The notes under the pieces: model-generated
Seen by the model: the letters and a program-made list of their open reading frames with translations, nothing else
What the model was told of the DNA's origin: nothing
The model's database searches: none
Position numbers and translations under genes: made by a program
Part shown: in pieces, positions 55,393-64,000 of the stretch
How the letters are laid out: the number at the start of each line of letters is the position of its first letter
How positions within the stretch are numbered: the first letter of the stretch is position 1
Assembly: GCF_000003195.3 (NCBI RefSeq)
Contig: NC_012877.2
Span: 25,687,838-25,751,837, forward strand
DNA length: 64,000 nucleotides
Reading direction: 5' to 3'
From: Sorghum bicolor
Lineage: Eukaryota; Streptophyta; Magnoliopsida; Poales; Poaceae

Positions 55393-56751
55393 ATGAATTC
55401 AAACATGTCTATCTATGAATTTCATAGACCTACGGGCACACATCTCGAACCACCAAAATCTTTAAAGCCTATCATAGCATCTAGTTTTGAGATAGACCCC
55501 GAATACATAGAATTTGTTCAAAAACAACCTTTCTCAGGAGAAGGTGAGGAAAACCCATACACACACCTAAGAGAGTTTTATCGAGTCTGTGACCTCCTTC
55601 GCATAAAAGGCATGTCCGATGAGACCCTTAAATGGAAGCTCTTTCCGTTCTCTTTAACAGGAAAAGCTAGACATTGGTACAAACTCAAAGTAAGGAGTGT
55701 TCATGGAGATTGGAAGGAGTTATATAGTAGTTTTTTTTCTAAATATTTTCCAATCTCCAAAGTGGTGGAACTTCGGCGTGAGATTCTTTCTTTTAGACAA
55801 CTGGAAGAAGAATCTCTCGGCAAATCATGGGACCACTTTATTAACCTTACTCTCACTGGCCCAAAGCTTTTTATTCCAGAAGAAGTTATTCTAATTCATT
55901 TTTTTGAGGGCCTTAGTAGGGAAGATAAGCAAACCCTTCATGCGGCCTCTAGAGGATCTTTCCACCACCTATCCGCTAATGAAGCTTGGAATTTGATTGA
56001 TTTAATGAGCGGAAAGTCTCCTAGCTTTTATATCCCTGAGAAAGAGAAAGAACCAGTTCCTAGACAAGAAGAAGAAGTTTCGATAGTCAGATCACAACCA
56101 CTTCAATCCCAAACTTTAGCTATCGATCCTAAACCATCAATACCCCAAAATTCTCTAAGGGAGGAAGGAATTCCAACCTTAAATTTTTCAGATGCTGATG
56201 GTTTAGACTTCTGGTTCCATAAGAGACCTTCAAGCAAAGATAATTCAAATCCTTGCAATAATGTTTCTCTTAGAGAGTATCCCGGTTCCTATTATGAAGA
56301 AGTCGAGGATGACATATCAAGTGAAGGAGAGCTAAGCCATAGAGAAGATTCTATCAGCTCCCCTGTCTTGATCACAAGTTCTAAATGGCTAGAATGCGTA
56401 GAATGGATGGACAAGGAAGAAGCCTTAATGGATTCTGACTTTGGCTCAATTTCAAATGGTGAGTTCTTGACTCCCTTTGAAAATGGGATTCATCCAACCA
56501 TAGAAGAGGCCAATCCAGGAGAAACTCCGAACATTCAGATTGGAGACGAAGATAACATTAATGAGCATACAATTTATTTCATAGCCACTTCGTTTGCTCC
56601 ATGCTCATATGCAACATCTTCCCAATCTATTGGTCTCTCCAACATCACCACACTTGAGATCTCCAACCCACTCTTCCTTTCTATTTATAAAAACTTTAAA
56701 AGGGCGGTTGTCGATGCATATGTCTATAATAAATATTGCAGATCTCGTTGA
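55393..56751 (+). CDS. Element F Gag
   Basis: An intact frame of 452 codons, MNSNMSIYEFHRPTGTHL. Residues of about 45-200 form a retrotransposon Gag capsid domain (FSGEGEENPYTHLREF, LKWKLFPFSLTGKARHWYK, FFSKYFPISKVVELRREI, HFFEGLSREDKQTLHAASRG). An acidic, Ser-rich tail follows (WLECVEWMDKEEALMDSDFG) and it ends YNKYCRSR. No zinc knuckle or protease follows before the CACTA insertion. This Gag is clearly different from the one of element D although the LTRs are related, so F may be a recombinant. Confidence 0.88.
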   Translation: MNSNMSIYEFHRPTGTHLEPPKSLKPIIASSFEIDPEYIEFVQKQPFSGEGEENPYTHLREFYRVCDLLRIKGMSDETLKWKLFPFSLTGKARHWYKLKVRSVHGDWKELYSSFFSKYFPISKVVELRREILSFRQLEEESLGKSWDHFINLTLTGPKLFIPEEVILIHFFEGLSREDKQTLHAASRGSFHHLSANEAWNLIDLMSGKSPSFYIPEKEKEPVPRQEEEVSIVRSQPLQSQTLAIDPKPSIPQNSLREEGIPTLNFSDADGLDFWFHKRPSSKDNSNPCNNVSLREYPGSYYEEVEDDISSEGELSHREDSISSPVLITSSKWLECVEWMDKEEALMDSDFGSISNGEFLTPFENGIHPTIEEANPGETPNIQIGDEDNINEHTIYFIATSFAPCSYATSSQSIGLSNITTLEISNPLFLSIYKNFKRAVVDAYVYNKYCRSR

Positions 56752-56912
56752 GTGGATCTTGATATAGGTCAGCGTTGGAAGGGAAACCATTTCGCCGACA
56801 TGAATTGATGGATTCCCAAGGACAAGCTTAGTGTCCTCAAATAAACACTGATCAGATCGTAACATGAGCTTTTAATTATTTGCAACATTACCTTGAGTAT
56901 TGAGCATATAAT
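56752..56912 (+). other. Element F internal sequence before the CACTA element
   Basis: 161 bp after the Gag stop, noncoding as far as I can see. It stops where the CACTA-like terminus starts and presumably resumes at about 61,349. Confidence 0.6.
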
Positions 56913-56929
56913 TACTACCACAATCTCGA

Positions 56930-57345
56930 ATTGCCTTGAGTGCCAAAAACCGCCAAGGAAATAATCCTTGACCACAAACCGTCAAGCAAACACACTCAAG
57001 GATAGAAGCTAAGGGAAATTAGTTTCCTTGGCGGTTCCGGCACTCAAGGATGATTTACTTGAAGGCTGACCGCCAAGAAAACTACGGCCACACTTAATTT
57101 GCCAAAGCGCCAAGGAAATATTGCAACCGTTAAAGAAAAAAGTTTTCTTGGAGGCTAATAACCTCCAAGGAAAGTAGTTTTCTTGACTGCCAGCAACCTC
57201 CAAGAAAATTATCTGGACCGCTAAGGAATTGTTGTTTCCTTGGCTACCCTTGACCTCCAAGCAAACTATAAATTTCCTTGGCTGCTATTGACCACCAAGG
57301 TAATTGTGATTTCTTTGTGGACTGGCACCCAAGGAAATATATACG
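56930..57345. repeat. Left subterminal repeat array of the CACTA element
   Basis: About fifteen degenerate copies of CCGCCAAGGAAA / TTTCCTTGGCGG (variants CCTCCAAG, CTCAAGGA) in alternating orientation, spaced about 20-30 bp. Confidence 0.85.
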
Positions 57346-57659
57346 AGCAACAAAAAAATACTCACAATAATCAATAAATTTTAATATTCTGGTAAGTAGA
57401 CTCAACTGACACATGATGATATGACAATCCAGCACAAATACAATCAAGTTCCAATACATGAATATATTCAACTAATTTAGTTGAAATATATTACAAATTA
57501 AAGTGTCCGACAACTACACTCCAATCAGATTAAAAAGTGTTCAACCATTATGCTAAAAGGCAAGAATATCGCAGTCGTTGCTAACGTACATAAGTCCTAG
57601 CACCTACATATATCTAAGTTCTCCACTGCAAGACGGTTTTGTGGTCTACGGCTGAGAAT

Positions 57660-58195
57660 TGTCCACGTCATTGAATCCAGACTTCATTACAGCATATATG
57701 TTCAAAGTGCTAGCCTTCTTGGGTCCAAACTTATATTCCTGTATGACCATGAAATGAGGCCACATATTAGTTTAGCCATAGTTGTATCTAGGTATCATCA
57801 TAAGATTAAAAAAACATCACTAAATTGCAGCCACAATCATAGTAATCTCATTGACTCAACTTCTATATAGCATATTCAAATATGAAGCCACCTACTTACA
57901 ATGTCAATCTAAGCATGTAGACATGTATAATGGATTAATTGTTGAACCTTACAAGAAACTAATTAAATTTAAGTGGTTTAATCTACTAGACTAATATCAT
58001 CACTTTGTCATTGAACCAGCAATCAAAGTGTAGTGTTCATACCAGCAATTGTTGTGTTCTCTGGAGAGGAATGGGAGCACTTTCTCCATTGTTGTCCATT
58101 GTATTAATTGTAGACTTCATTGCAGCATATGTGCTCAAAATGCTAGCCTTCTCAGGTATGCAATGCTTCGACATCCACTCACGTTCCGCCATTGT
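57660..58195 (-). other. Possible exon remnants inside the CACTA element
   Basis: Two minus-strand stretches encode similar peptides: about 58,195-58,050 (MAEREWMSKHC then KASILSTYAAMKSTIN) and about 57,765-57,660 (FGPKKASTLNIYAVMKSG). They look like a duplicated exon, possibly of a captured or transposon-derived gene. I do not recognise the protein. Confidence 0.35.
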
Positions 58196-59196
58196 TTTTA
58201 TCCTATCAACCAAATAGCATCACTACTATCTACAGATTTACTAAATAGCAGTGCCTATTTTGTATCTAACCTTTTGGCCTAAGATAGTGCATTCAAAATT
58301 CATAGAAAGAATTGTAGCATATGGTTCATTTATTGGAAATGTATGTCACTCAAAAAACAAGTAAACAATGAACATCTGAATATGCAGCAAGTCATTAAAA
58401 GAAAATCATTTTCAAATGAAGCATTGACTTGTCACTTGTTACATGTTTGGCTAAACTAATATTGTGTTCCAGATGCACTATCACTCAAGCAGCACCAAAG
58501 TGAGAGTAGTAGCAGTCATAACCTACACCAATCTAGATAGAATATCTAGCTTTGCAATGAGGCCCCTAACCTACACCAATAAAGAGAAATCTACAAAAAA
58601 CTCAGTTAGCAACATAATGAGCAGTCAGTCATTTTTCTGAGCTTCCAGCCATCCAATGTAAATATGATGAAAAAATGCTACAATTTTTTTTGTCCTCAAA
58701 TTACAAGTTCAGATAGGTCACTTATCAAATCGATAACAAAATACATGTATTTTGTACCCTAGTACTGCAGAACTACCAAGCACATATATGCAACTGCACC
58801 TATTTTTAGTTCAGTATCCACAAATCAATCACTAGGCAAGACAGGCCTACATAAACATGCACGGCAGCACAGGCCAAGATTCAAAAACAATCATTTGTTT
58901 GAATTTTTGCACTGCAGATGTACGTCAGCACTTAAGATTTTGGCTCTATTATTACAACAGTTGAAAGCCTTTTCCCCCATTCAGTCAGTACAACAAACAG
59001 GTAGTCGGCACACATGGGCATCATGAGATAAGCACAGGAGCGATCTAGACTCACCAGAAAGAACACCCCGGCGGGCGGAGGCGTTGCTGACTGGAGATCT
59101 GGTGGCCTCTAAGTACCTGCGTGAATATGTGATATAAATCCCCAGAAAATACAGATCTGTGATTTAGAGGAGAAGAACTAGGGCAGCTGCCTTTGG

Positions 59197-59690
59197 TTCC
59201 TCTCTGAGCCCCTTCTCTGCGCACAAAACACTAGTTCAATCCATCCAATCTTACCGAGAATCACTGGAGATGATAGGGGATCCAGGAGGGACGAAGGGGA
59301 GGGAGGGAACGTGAGGCGACGAACCTGTGCGGGTCGTGTTGCCTTTAATTCCTCACCGAGCCCCTTCTCTGCACACAAACACTGGGTTCAATCCATCAAA
59401 TCTCACCGAGAACACTTGGGATTATGGGGGATCCAGGAGGGACAAATTAAAGGGGAGGGGTGGAAGGCAAGGGCAACGAAACTGTGTGGGAGTAGGGTCG
59501 AGCTGCGTTCGATTCCTCACCGAGCTCCTTCTCCACACACAAACCCTAGGTCAAATCAATCGAATTCCACCGAGAAATCAGCAGAGAAGATGGGGGATCA
59601 AGGAGGGAGGAGGGGAGGGGAGGGGTGGGGACGAACCTGTGCGAGCATCCAAGAGGGAGGAGGGCGACGAACCTGTGCGAGCAGTGGATG
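59197..59690. repeat. Three tandem units of about 150-175 bp inside the CACTA element
   Basis: Units start at 59,197, 59,349 and 59,513, each opening TTCCTCNCNGAGC, passing through CNACACAAA and GGGGGATCCAGGAGGG-like purine runs, and closing with ACGAACCTGTGCG-like sequence. They are imperfect and give rise to the spurious long frames here. The rest of 57,346-61,043 shows no gene I can support. Confidence 0.8.
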
Positions 59691-61043
59691 GACTGTGGGT
59701 GGGTGGGATGGCGGCTGGAGATAAGGTTAGGTTTGGCCGCGCGGGGGTCTGCCAAAATTTGCCGCACTGTTGTGCGTTTTGGTAACACAAGAGACCAGGG
59801 AATTGGTGACATGTACATTTGGATCTGAGTCTGACGGTGATACGTGATGCTACACGAGGTCTGATTAATCTCTGAAGGGGTCGAGACGTATATACGCGGC
59901 CAGCATTAATCGTGCATGCACAAATTAGCAATTAGCAAATGTACATGGCTGCATGCACGTGGCCTTGCTAGGTGTCTGGGTCCTATACATATCCGGCAAG
60001 GTAAAAATATACTTGCATACGGCTGTTTGTGGTGTGTGAAGCTAAAAAAAAAGCCCTTCTAAAAAACGAGGCCCTTAATATAAACTAAAACTATTTTAGA
60101 CACATAAATTTATATTTGCCCTTTGAAATATGAAGACGTTGTTTGATTCTAACTACTAGCTAGTGTCCTTTTATTTTTCACATTGATGTATTTTCTAGAT
60201 GGATTGGCCGTGTTGACATTATTTCAAAAAATGATAACCGACAACTAGCGCAAATAACATAAGACCAATGTAAGCGGTGTTTGGCTCACTGCCACACTTT
60301 GCCAGCCAAAGCTATGGCACGCCACAGAGGGAAGGCAACTGTTTAGTTCAACTTTAAGGTGAGGCAGACACATACTTTCATAGTAGAAATTTACGCCAAG
60401 GCGTGGTGGACATTCTCCGCCACAAGCAGTCTTCGATGACACCACATACATAGTGGCTAGTGTGCGCTATGAACCAAGCAACCGATGTCATTGATGCTAT
60501 TGATTTAGACATTTTCTAGACCTCCTTAAAGCTTCATTACTAAAAAGAACATATCGAACCCAAAGAATATCTAGGGTTGGAGGGGCGTACCGGCAGAGGG
60601 GAGTGTCATTGCCGGGGGCAGCGACCTACTCGTCATGCCGCTAGAGGGAGGGGGCCGCTGGCACCATCGAAGGCGTGCACCGCTAGGGTTCTACCTCCAA
60701 ATTATCAAAAGATAATTAATAATATCTAAACTTTGTTAGAATGTTTTTAAACTCACATGACAACATGGTTTTGGGGTATAATCTTTGCATAAAAAATCAA
60801 ATGATTTAGCAAAATGGTCTTATACATATTGTTCAAAAAAGGATACATATCTCACAACTTATGTAACTGTGTAAGAGATACATCCATTTATGAACAATAT
60901 ATAGTGCAACTTTGTTAATATGATTTGAAAATTTTATGGTAAGATAATACAACCATATTATAACCTCATGCCAAATTTTAAGATTTTTGGACACCTTTAA
61001 GATATTATTATTTTTTTCAGTCAGAGTCACCAAAATACTTATA

Positions 61044-61335
61044 AGCATTTCCTTGGCTACCAACCTCTAAGGAAATTAAATAACCCTCAAGTAAATGATA
61101 GTTTACTTGACTGTTTAGAATAACAGCTTATAATTACACTCAAGGAAAATGAGTCATTTCCTTAGAGGTGATTACAAACCGCCAAGAAAACACCCATATT
61201 CCTTGGCGGTTTACTTAAACCTCCAAGGAATATATGTTTCCTTGAGTGTAGAGTAGCACCGCCAAGAAAACTGTCATTTCCTTGGCAGTTTGATTTTAGC
61301 CTCCAAGTAAATTTGGAGCCGCCAAGGCAATTCCA
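61044..61335. repeat. Right subterminal repeat array of the CACTA element
   Basis: About ten copies of the same TTCCTTGGCGG / CCGCCAAGGAAA motif as on the left side, ending at the terminus CACTACAGGAAA (minus strand). Confidence 0.85.
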
Positions 61336-61348
61336 GTTTCCTGTAGTG

Positions 61349-61916
61349 TAAGGATAATTGTAAAAATATTCCTTCGGGTATTCTTGTCACTAACCTTTCT
61401 AGGATTGGAGCAAAATTCAAGCTTGGGGGAGTACTTTACATAAAAACATCCTTTGCCATGTTGCTATGCTGGTTGTCCCTACCTTTGATGCATACTCAAT
61501 TTGTTAAATACTAATCACACTACTTCATCTCCACTTGAGTAGATCTCTATAAATGTTGTCATGCTACCTTTGTCTATTTACTAGCAGGTGTTGGTTTGGA
61601 AGTACTCGCCATACTTCCATTGACATTTAAATTAAGCATGGTGCTTAGGTTAAATAGCCTTCCTTAATCTGATTAGACATGGAGTCTAGTGTGGTTACTG
61701 AACTAAAAACTGCTTTAGTAGATATTGGTATATTTTGTCAGACTAACCCCTGCAGGAAAACTTTCACTATCAACCTGGGAAGTCCTGAGATAAACTCACA
61801 TCAGAGATGAAGCGAGTGACACATGTAGTTTAACAATTTACACAAGGAAGACGTAGCTCTTAAGAGATGATCCATGGAGGGTGCCACAAACACGATGCAC
61901 AACCACTAAGAAAGGA
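61349..61916 (+). other. Element F internal sequence after the CACTA element
   Basis: No frame of substance. It has the internal polypurine-like motif AGCTTGGGGGAG at 61,420-61,431 as in B and D, followed by AT-rich sequence up to the X segment. Confidence 0.65.
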
Positions 61917-62420
61917 AAGCTTCCACAAGGTGAGACTGTACCATCACTCTTCAATTAAGGTAACACCTTAAGGTACTTGACTATCACTTTTATAAGCTTC
62001 TCCTTGGTTTTGGTATTCATATGAATGAAAGAGACAAACATGTATGATTTACATCTCTAAATTAACCAACTCAATTGATTCAGCATGTTTAGTCCTTTAA
62101 TCTTTATCCCTAGTACTACCTCCATGATCCCACACTCCTAATCATATGAGCTAAAATGTTACACATTCAATCTTTGAGAAGATATAAAGAAAAAGACATA
62201 TATATAGATAGATTATCTTTCCATTAGGTTGAGCGATCTGATCTGACAAATGTTTTAAATGCTACACTCATGATCTTATTATCCATCAACTTTGTCTTGC
62301 TCACCATGCTTAAGGTTAGAGAAGAACAAATACACTTTTGGTTCTGTTGGTGTTTTCCACCAACAGGGCCCATGCACTTGATCTCTGCCTCGTCTCTATG
62401 AGCAGGTACACTACGAGCAC
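61917..62420 (+). repeat. X segment of element F
   Basis: Inverted copy of 53,400-53,899 in element C. It ends TATGAGCAG then GTACAC, next to a very short remnant of gag-like sequence. It is noncoding here. Confidence 0.75.
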
Positions 62421-64000
62421 AAACACACTAAGCAAGATACTGCCAACACCGCACTTCGAACTACTGGGCAAACGAAGAACATGGGTGACACCGTATCAAG
62501 AGGTGCATAAGTCAAGGTCCACACCTGAATCAAATGACGCACCTAAAGAATGAACACGGTGAGAAGTCTTGTTCAGAAGACTTAAAACATTGAACCCTCG
62601 CCGAAAGGTAAAATCAGTAGTTATCCATATTTATCCTTTCTGCATTCCCTTTTCCCTTTAATTATTTACTTTCCTTAAATGGCTTGTTAGTTAATCATGC
62701 TACCTTGAAAAGAAAATAAAAATGTTAGTAAGCCCCATATGAGTATGCTCGTGGCATAAAACCCATAAGTACATTCACTGTGGTGGCGTAAAAATAAATA
62801 TATTCCTGTCCTATAGAAATGAAAGTATAAAAATAAATTTATGATCCTACTAAAGAGAGTAATATTTATTAGAGGAAGCTCAACATGATAAAGGCTAGAT
62901 ATTTATGCTAACACTTAACTAGTTCCACAAAGCTTTGTTGTCTATTTGAGCTCCACAGAATTCAAGGATCAAAGAAGACTAGCAGACGGAGGACATTCTA
63001 ATCGCTGTCAGGGTGCTGCCAACATTCAAATACACCTCCGCCACCTGCTAGCTACATAAAAAGAAATTACGTCAAAATCCAGCTTGGGGAGAGCACCCCC
63101 ATTTATCCAGCTAAGTGTTTCCACTCGCGTTTATACTTTACTCAAATAATAAAAAGATGCATAATCATAAAAAACCCAAATAAAGATTTTGTGCTTATAT
63201 ATATCTTTGCTTAGTTTGCTAAATAAATAAATAAATAAAGTTTGCTATGAACCCTCATGATAAGCTCTCACATGGAAATGATGAATAGTTGCTCTGCCAT
63301 GACTAGTTCTCAAAATTGAATTCTCTCTCAAGTTTAGGCATGATTGTCATGAATTAAGATTTGCTTTAAACCTGAACTTGTGGGAAGAGTACTTGATCTA
63401 AAGTCTAAGTTGTTAACGGATATCATATGGGAAGGTTGAGCTGCTGTTTATCTGTTCCTAGAGATGCTAGAATTCTAGAGAATTTTATCTTTGAAAATCT
63501 TAAAAATGTTGCATGATGAGTTCCTGTATGATGAGAGTTTAAAATCCTACCACAGCCACATATACATGCTTATTAGACTATGAACCATACATTTACTTTT
63601 TACTGCTTATGAGCATTGAGTGTGGTCAAGCTGTGTAGACCCTTAGGAGCTTGTCATGCGGTTAAAATTAAGATTCACTTGCACGTTCACTCATACATGC
63701 TGCTTCTACTCCGGAAGTACGCATCCACATACATCCACTCATTTCCATCTCCAGACTCACCCAAAATTATTCTACTCCTATCCAGGAGAGAATCGCCAAA
63801 AACATTATCCTATCCCTGTTATTCCCCGTGAAATAAATGCTCCAGATATTTTGGTTACTACCACTTGCTACATTATTCTAGGAGGGTGAGTGCTCTAAAA
63901 AAATATATATATGAGGAAATAAAAAGGGGCAAGTGCCCGGAACCTCGAAGAAAAAGAAAAAGTGAGACGAGAGATAAAAATGGACAAGTGTCCGACAGTA
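62421..64000 (+). other. Element F noncoding 3' region to the window edge
   Basis: Collinear with the D and C 3' regions: a TTGAACCCTCGCCGAAAGG motif, AGCTTGGGGAGAGCACCCCC at 63,081-63,100, and dyads GGGCAAGTGCCC (about 63,928) and GGACAAGTGTCC (about 63,983). Compared with D, the whole protease is missing between 62,420 and 62,560. The 3' LTR is beyond the window. Confidence 0.8.

Larger units (their letters stand above)
56913..61348. mobile_element. Non-autonomous CACTA (En/Spm-type) DNA transposon
   Basis: The right end, read inward on the minus strand, is CACTACAGGAAACTGGAATT; the left end is a worn match (TACTACCACAATCTCGAATT, then GCCTTG). Both ends carry hundreds of bases of short repeats around TTCCTTGGCGG and its complement, the subterminal arrays that bind the transposase in this superfamily. 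No transposase frame is present in the 4.4 kb, so it is non-autonomous. A clean 3-bp target duplication is not visible: TAA follows the right end, and the left side has AAT or TAA depending on the first base. Confidence 0.82.
53900..64000 (+). mobile_element. Element F: Athila-related LTR element, right end outside the window, carrying a CACTA insertion
   Basis: 5' LTR 53,900-55,238, tRNA-Asp primer site, Gag, then (after the CACTA element) internal sequence, X segment and a 3' region collinear with D and C. The 3' LTR is expected just beyond 64,000. It sits in the minus-strand element C at a point homologous to its own X segment, so the next 500 bp on the left are an inverted copy of F's own sequence. 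No RT or integrase is seen in the part present. Confidence 0.8.

Noticed and set aside
59311..59931. Overlapping long frames on both strands around 59,300-59,930
   Set aside because: They come from the GGA/GGG-rich tandem units of the CACTA interior; no conserved protein pattern in any of them.
60240..60470. Possible MITE around 60,240-60,470
   Set aside because: A CACGCCACAG-like and GCCAAGGCG-rich patch was noticed, but I could not find convincing terminal inverted repeats or a target duplication.

Overview
The window is plant nuclear DNA made almost entirely of nested transposable elements. The family types (a SIRE/Opie-like Copia element, a Tat-lineage Gypsy element with two RNase H domains, Athila-related elements primed by tRNA-Asp, a chromovirus-like Gypsy element and a CACTA DNA transposon) and the LTR style point to a grass, probably a panicoid such as a sorghum/sugarcane/Miscanthus relative. 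The species is an inference. I found no host gene, rRNA or tRNA gene.

Layout. (1) 1-19,887: a SIRE-like Copia element on the minus strand. Its 3' LTR lies left of the window and its 5' LTR is 17,926-19,887. Its RNase H domain is split by a complete Tat-like Gypsy element, 556-12,891, minus strand, with 692-bp LTRs and target-site duplication (TSD) ATAGT. The Tat element has gag-pol on the minus strand and, on the plus strand between pol and the 3' LTR, an intact predicted six-exon antisense gene with a plant mobile domain. Its whole length is peppered with the hexamer GCCGAT/ATCGGC. (2) 19,888-20,440: a minus-strand fragment of an ATHILA ORF1-type coding region, the flank of the Copia element. 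(3) About 20,450 to 53,899: a minus-strand Athila-related element, 'C', cut into pieces by later insertions. Element B (20,682-29,141, TSD ACTAC) lies in its LTR. A chromovirus-like Gypsy element (32,416-52,093, TSD ACCAA) lies in its 3' region. Element F interrupts it at 53,900. (4) The chromovirus is itself split by a tandem array LTR-internal-LTR-internal-LTR (36,936-50,811) of element D, bounded by a single TSD, AGCAA. (5) 53,900 to the window end: element F, plus strand, carrying a non-autonomous CACTA transposon (about 56,913-61,348).

B, C, D and F belong to one superfamily. They share an LTR start (TGTTGACGGTCC), a tRNA-Asp-type primer binding site, a polypurine tract (AAGCTTGGGGGAG) and a long noncoding 3' region. 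The parts visible here encode Gag and/or aspartic protease, and B also encodes an ATHILA ORF1-type protein. None shows reverse transcriptase or integrase, so they were presumably mobilised in trans.

Relative ages from by-eye LTR differences: Tat about 0.4% (3 of 692), D about 1.1-1.3%, B about 1.7%, chromovirus about 3.8%. This order agrees with the nesting. The points most worth following up are the GCCGAT motif load and motif-built hairpins of the Tat element together with its intact antisense gene; the three-LTR D array inside one TSD; and the conserved dyads and repeated polypurine tracts of the non-autonomous superfamily.
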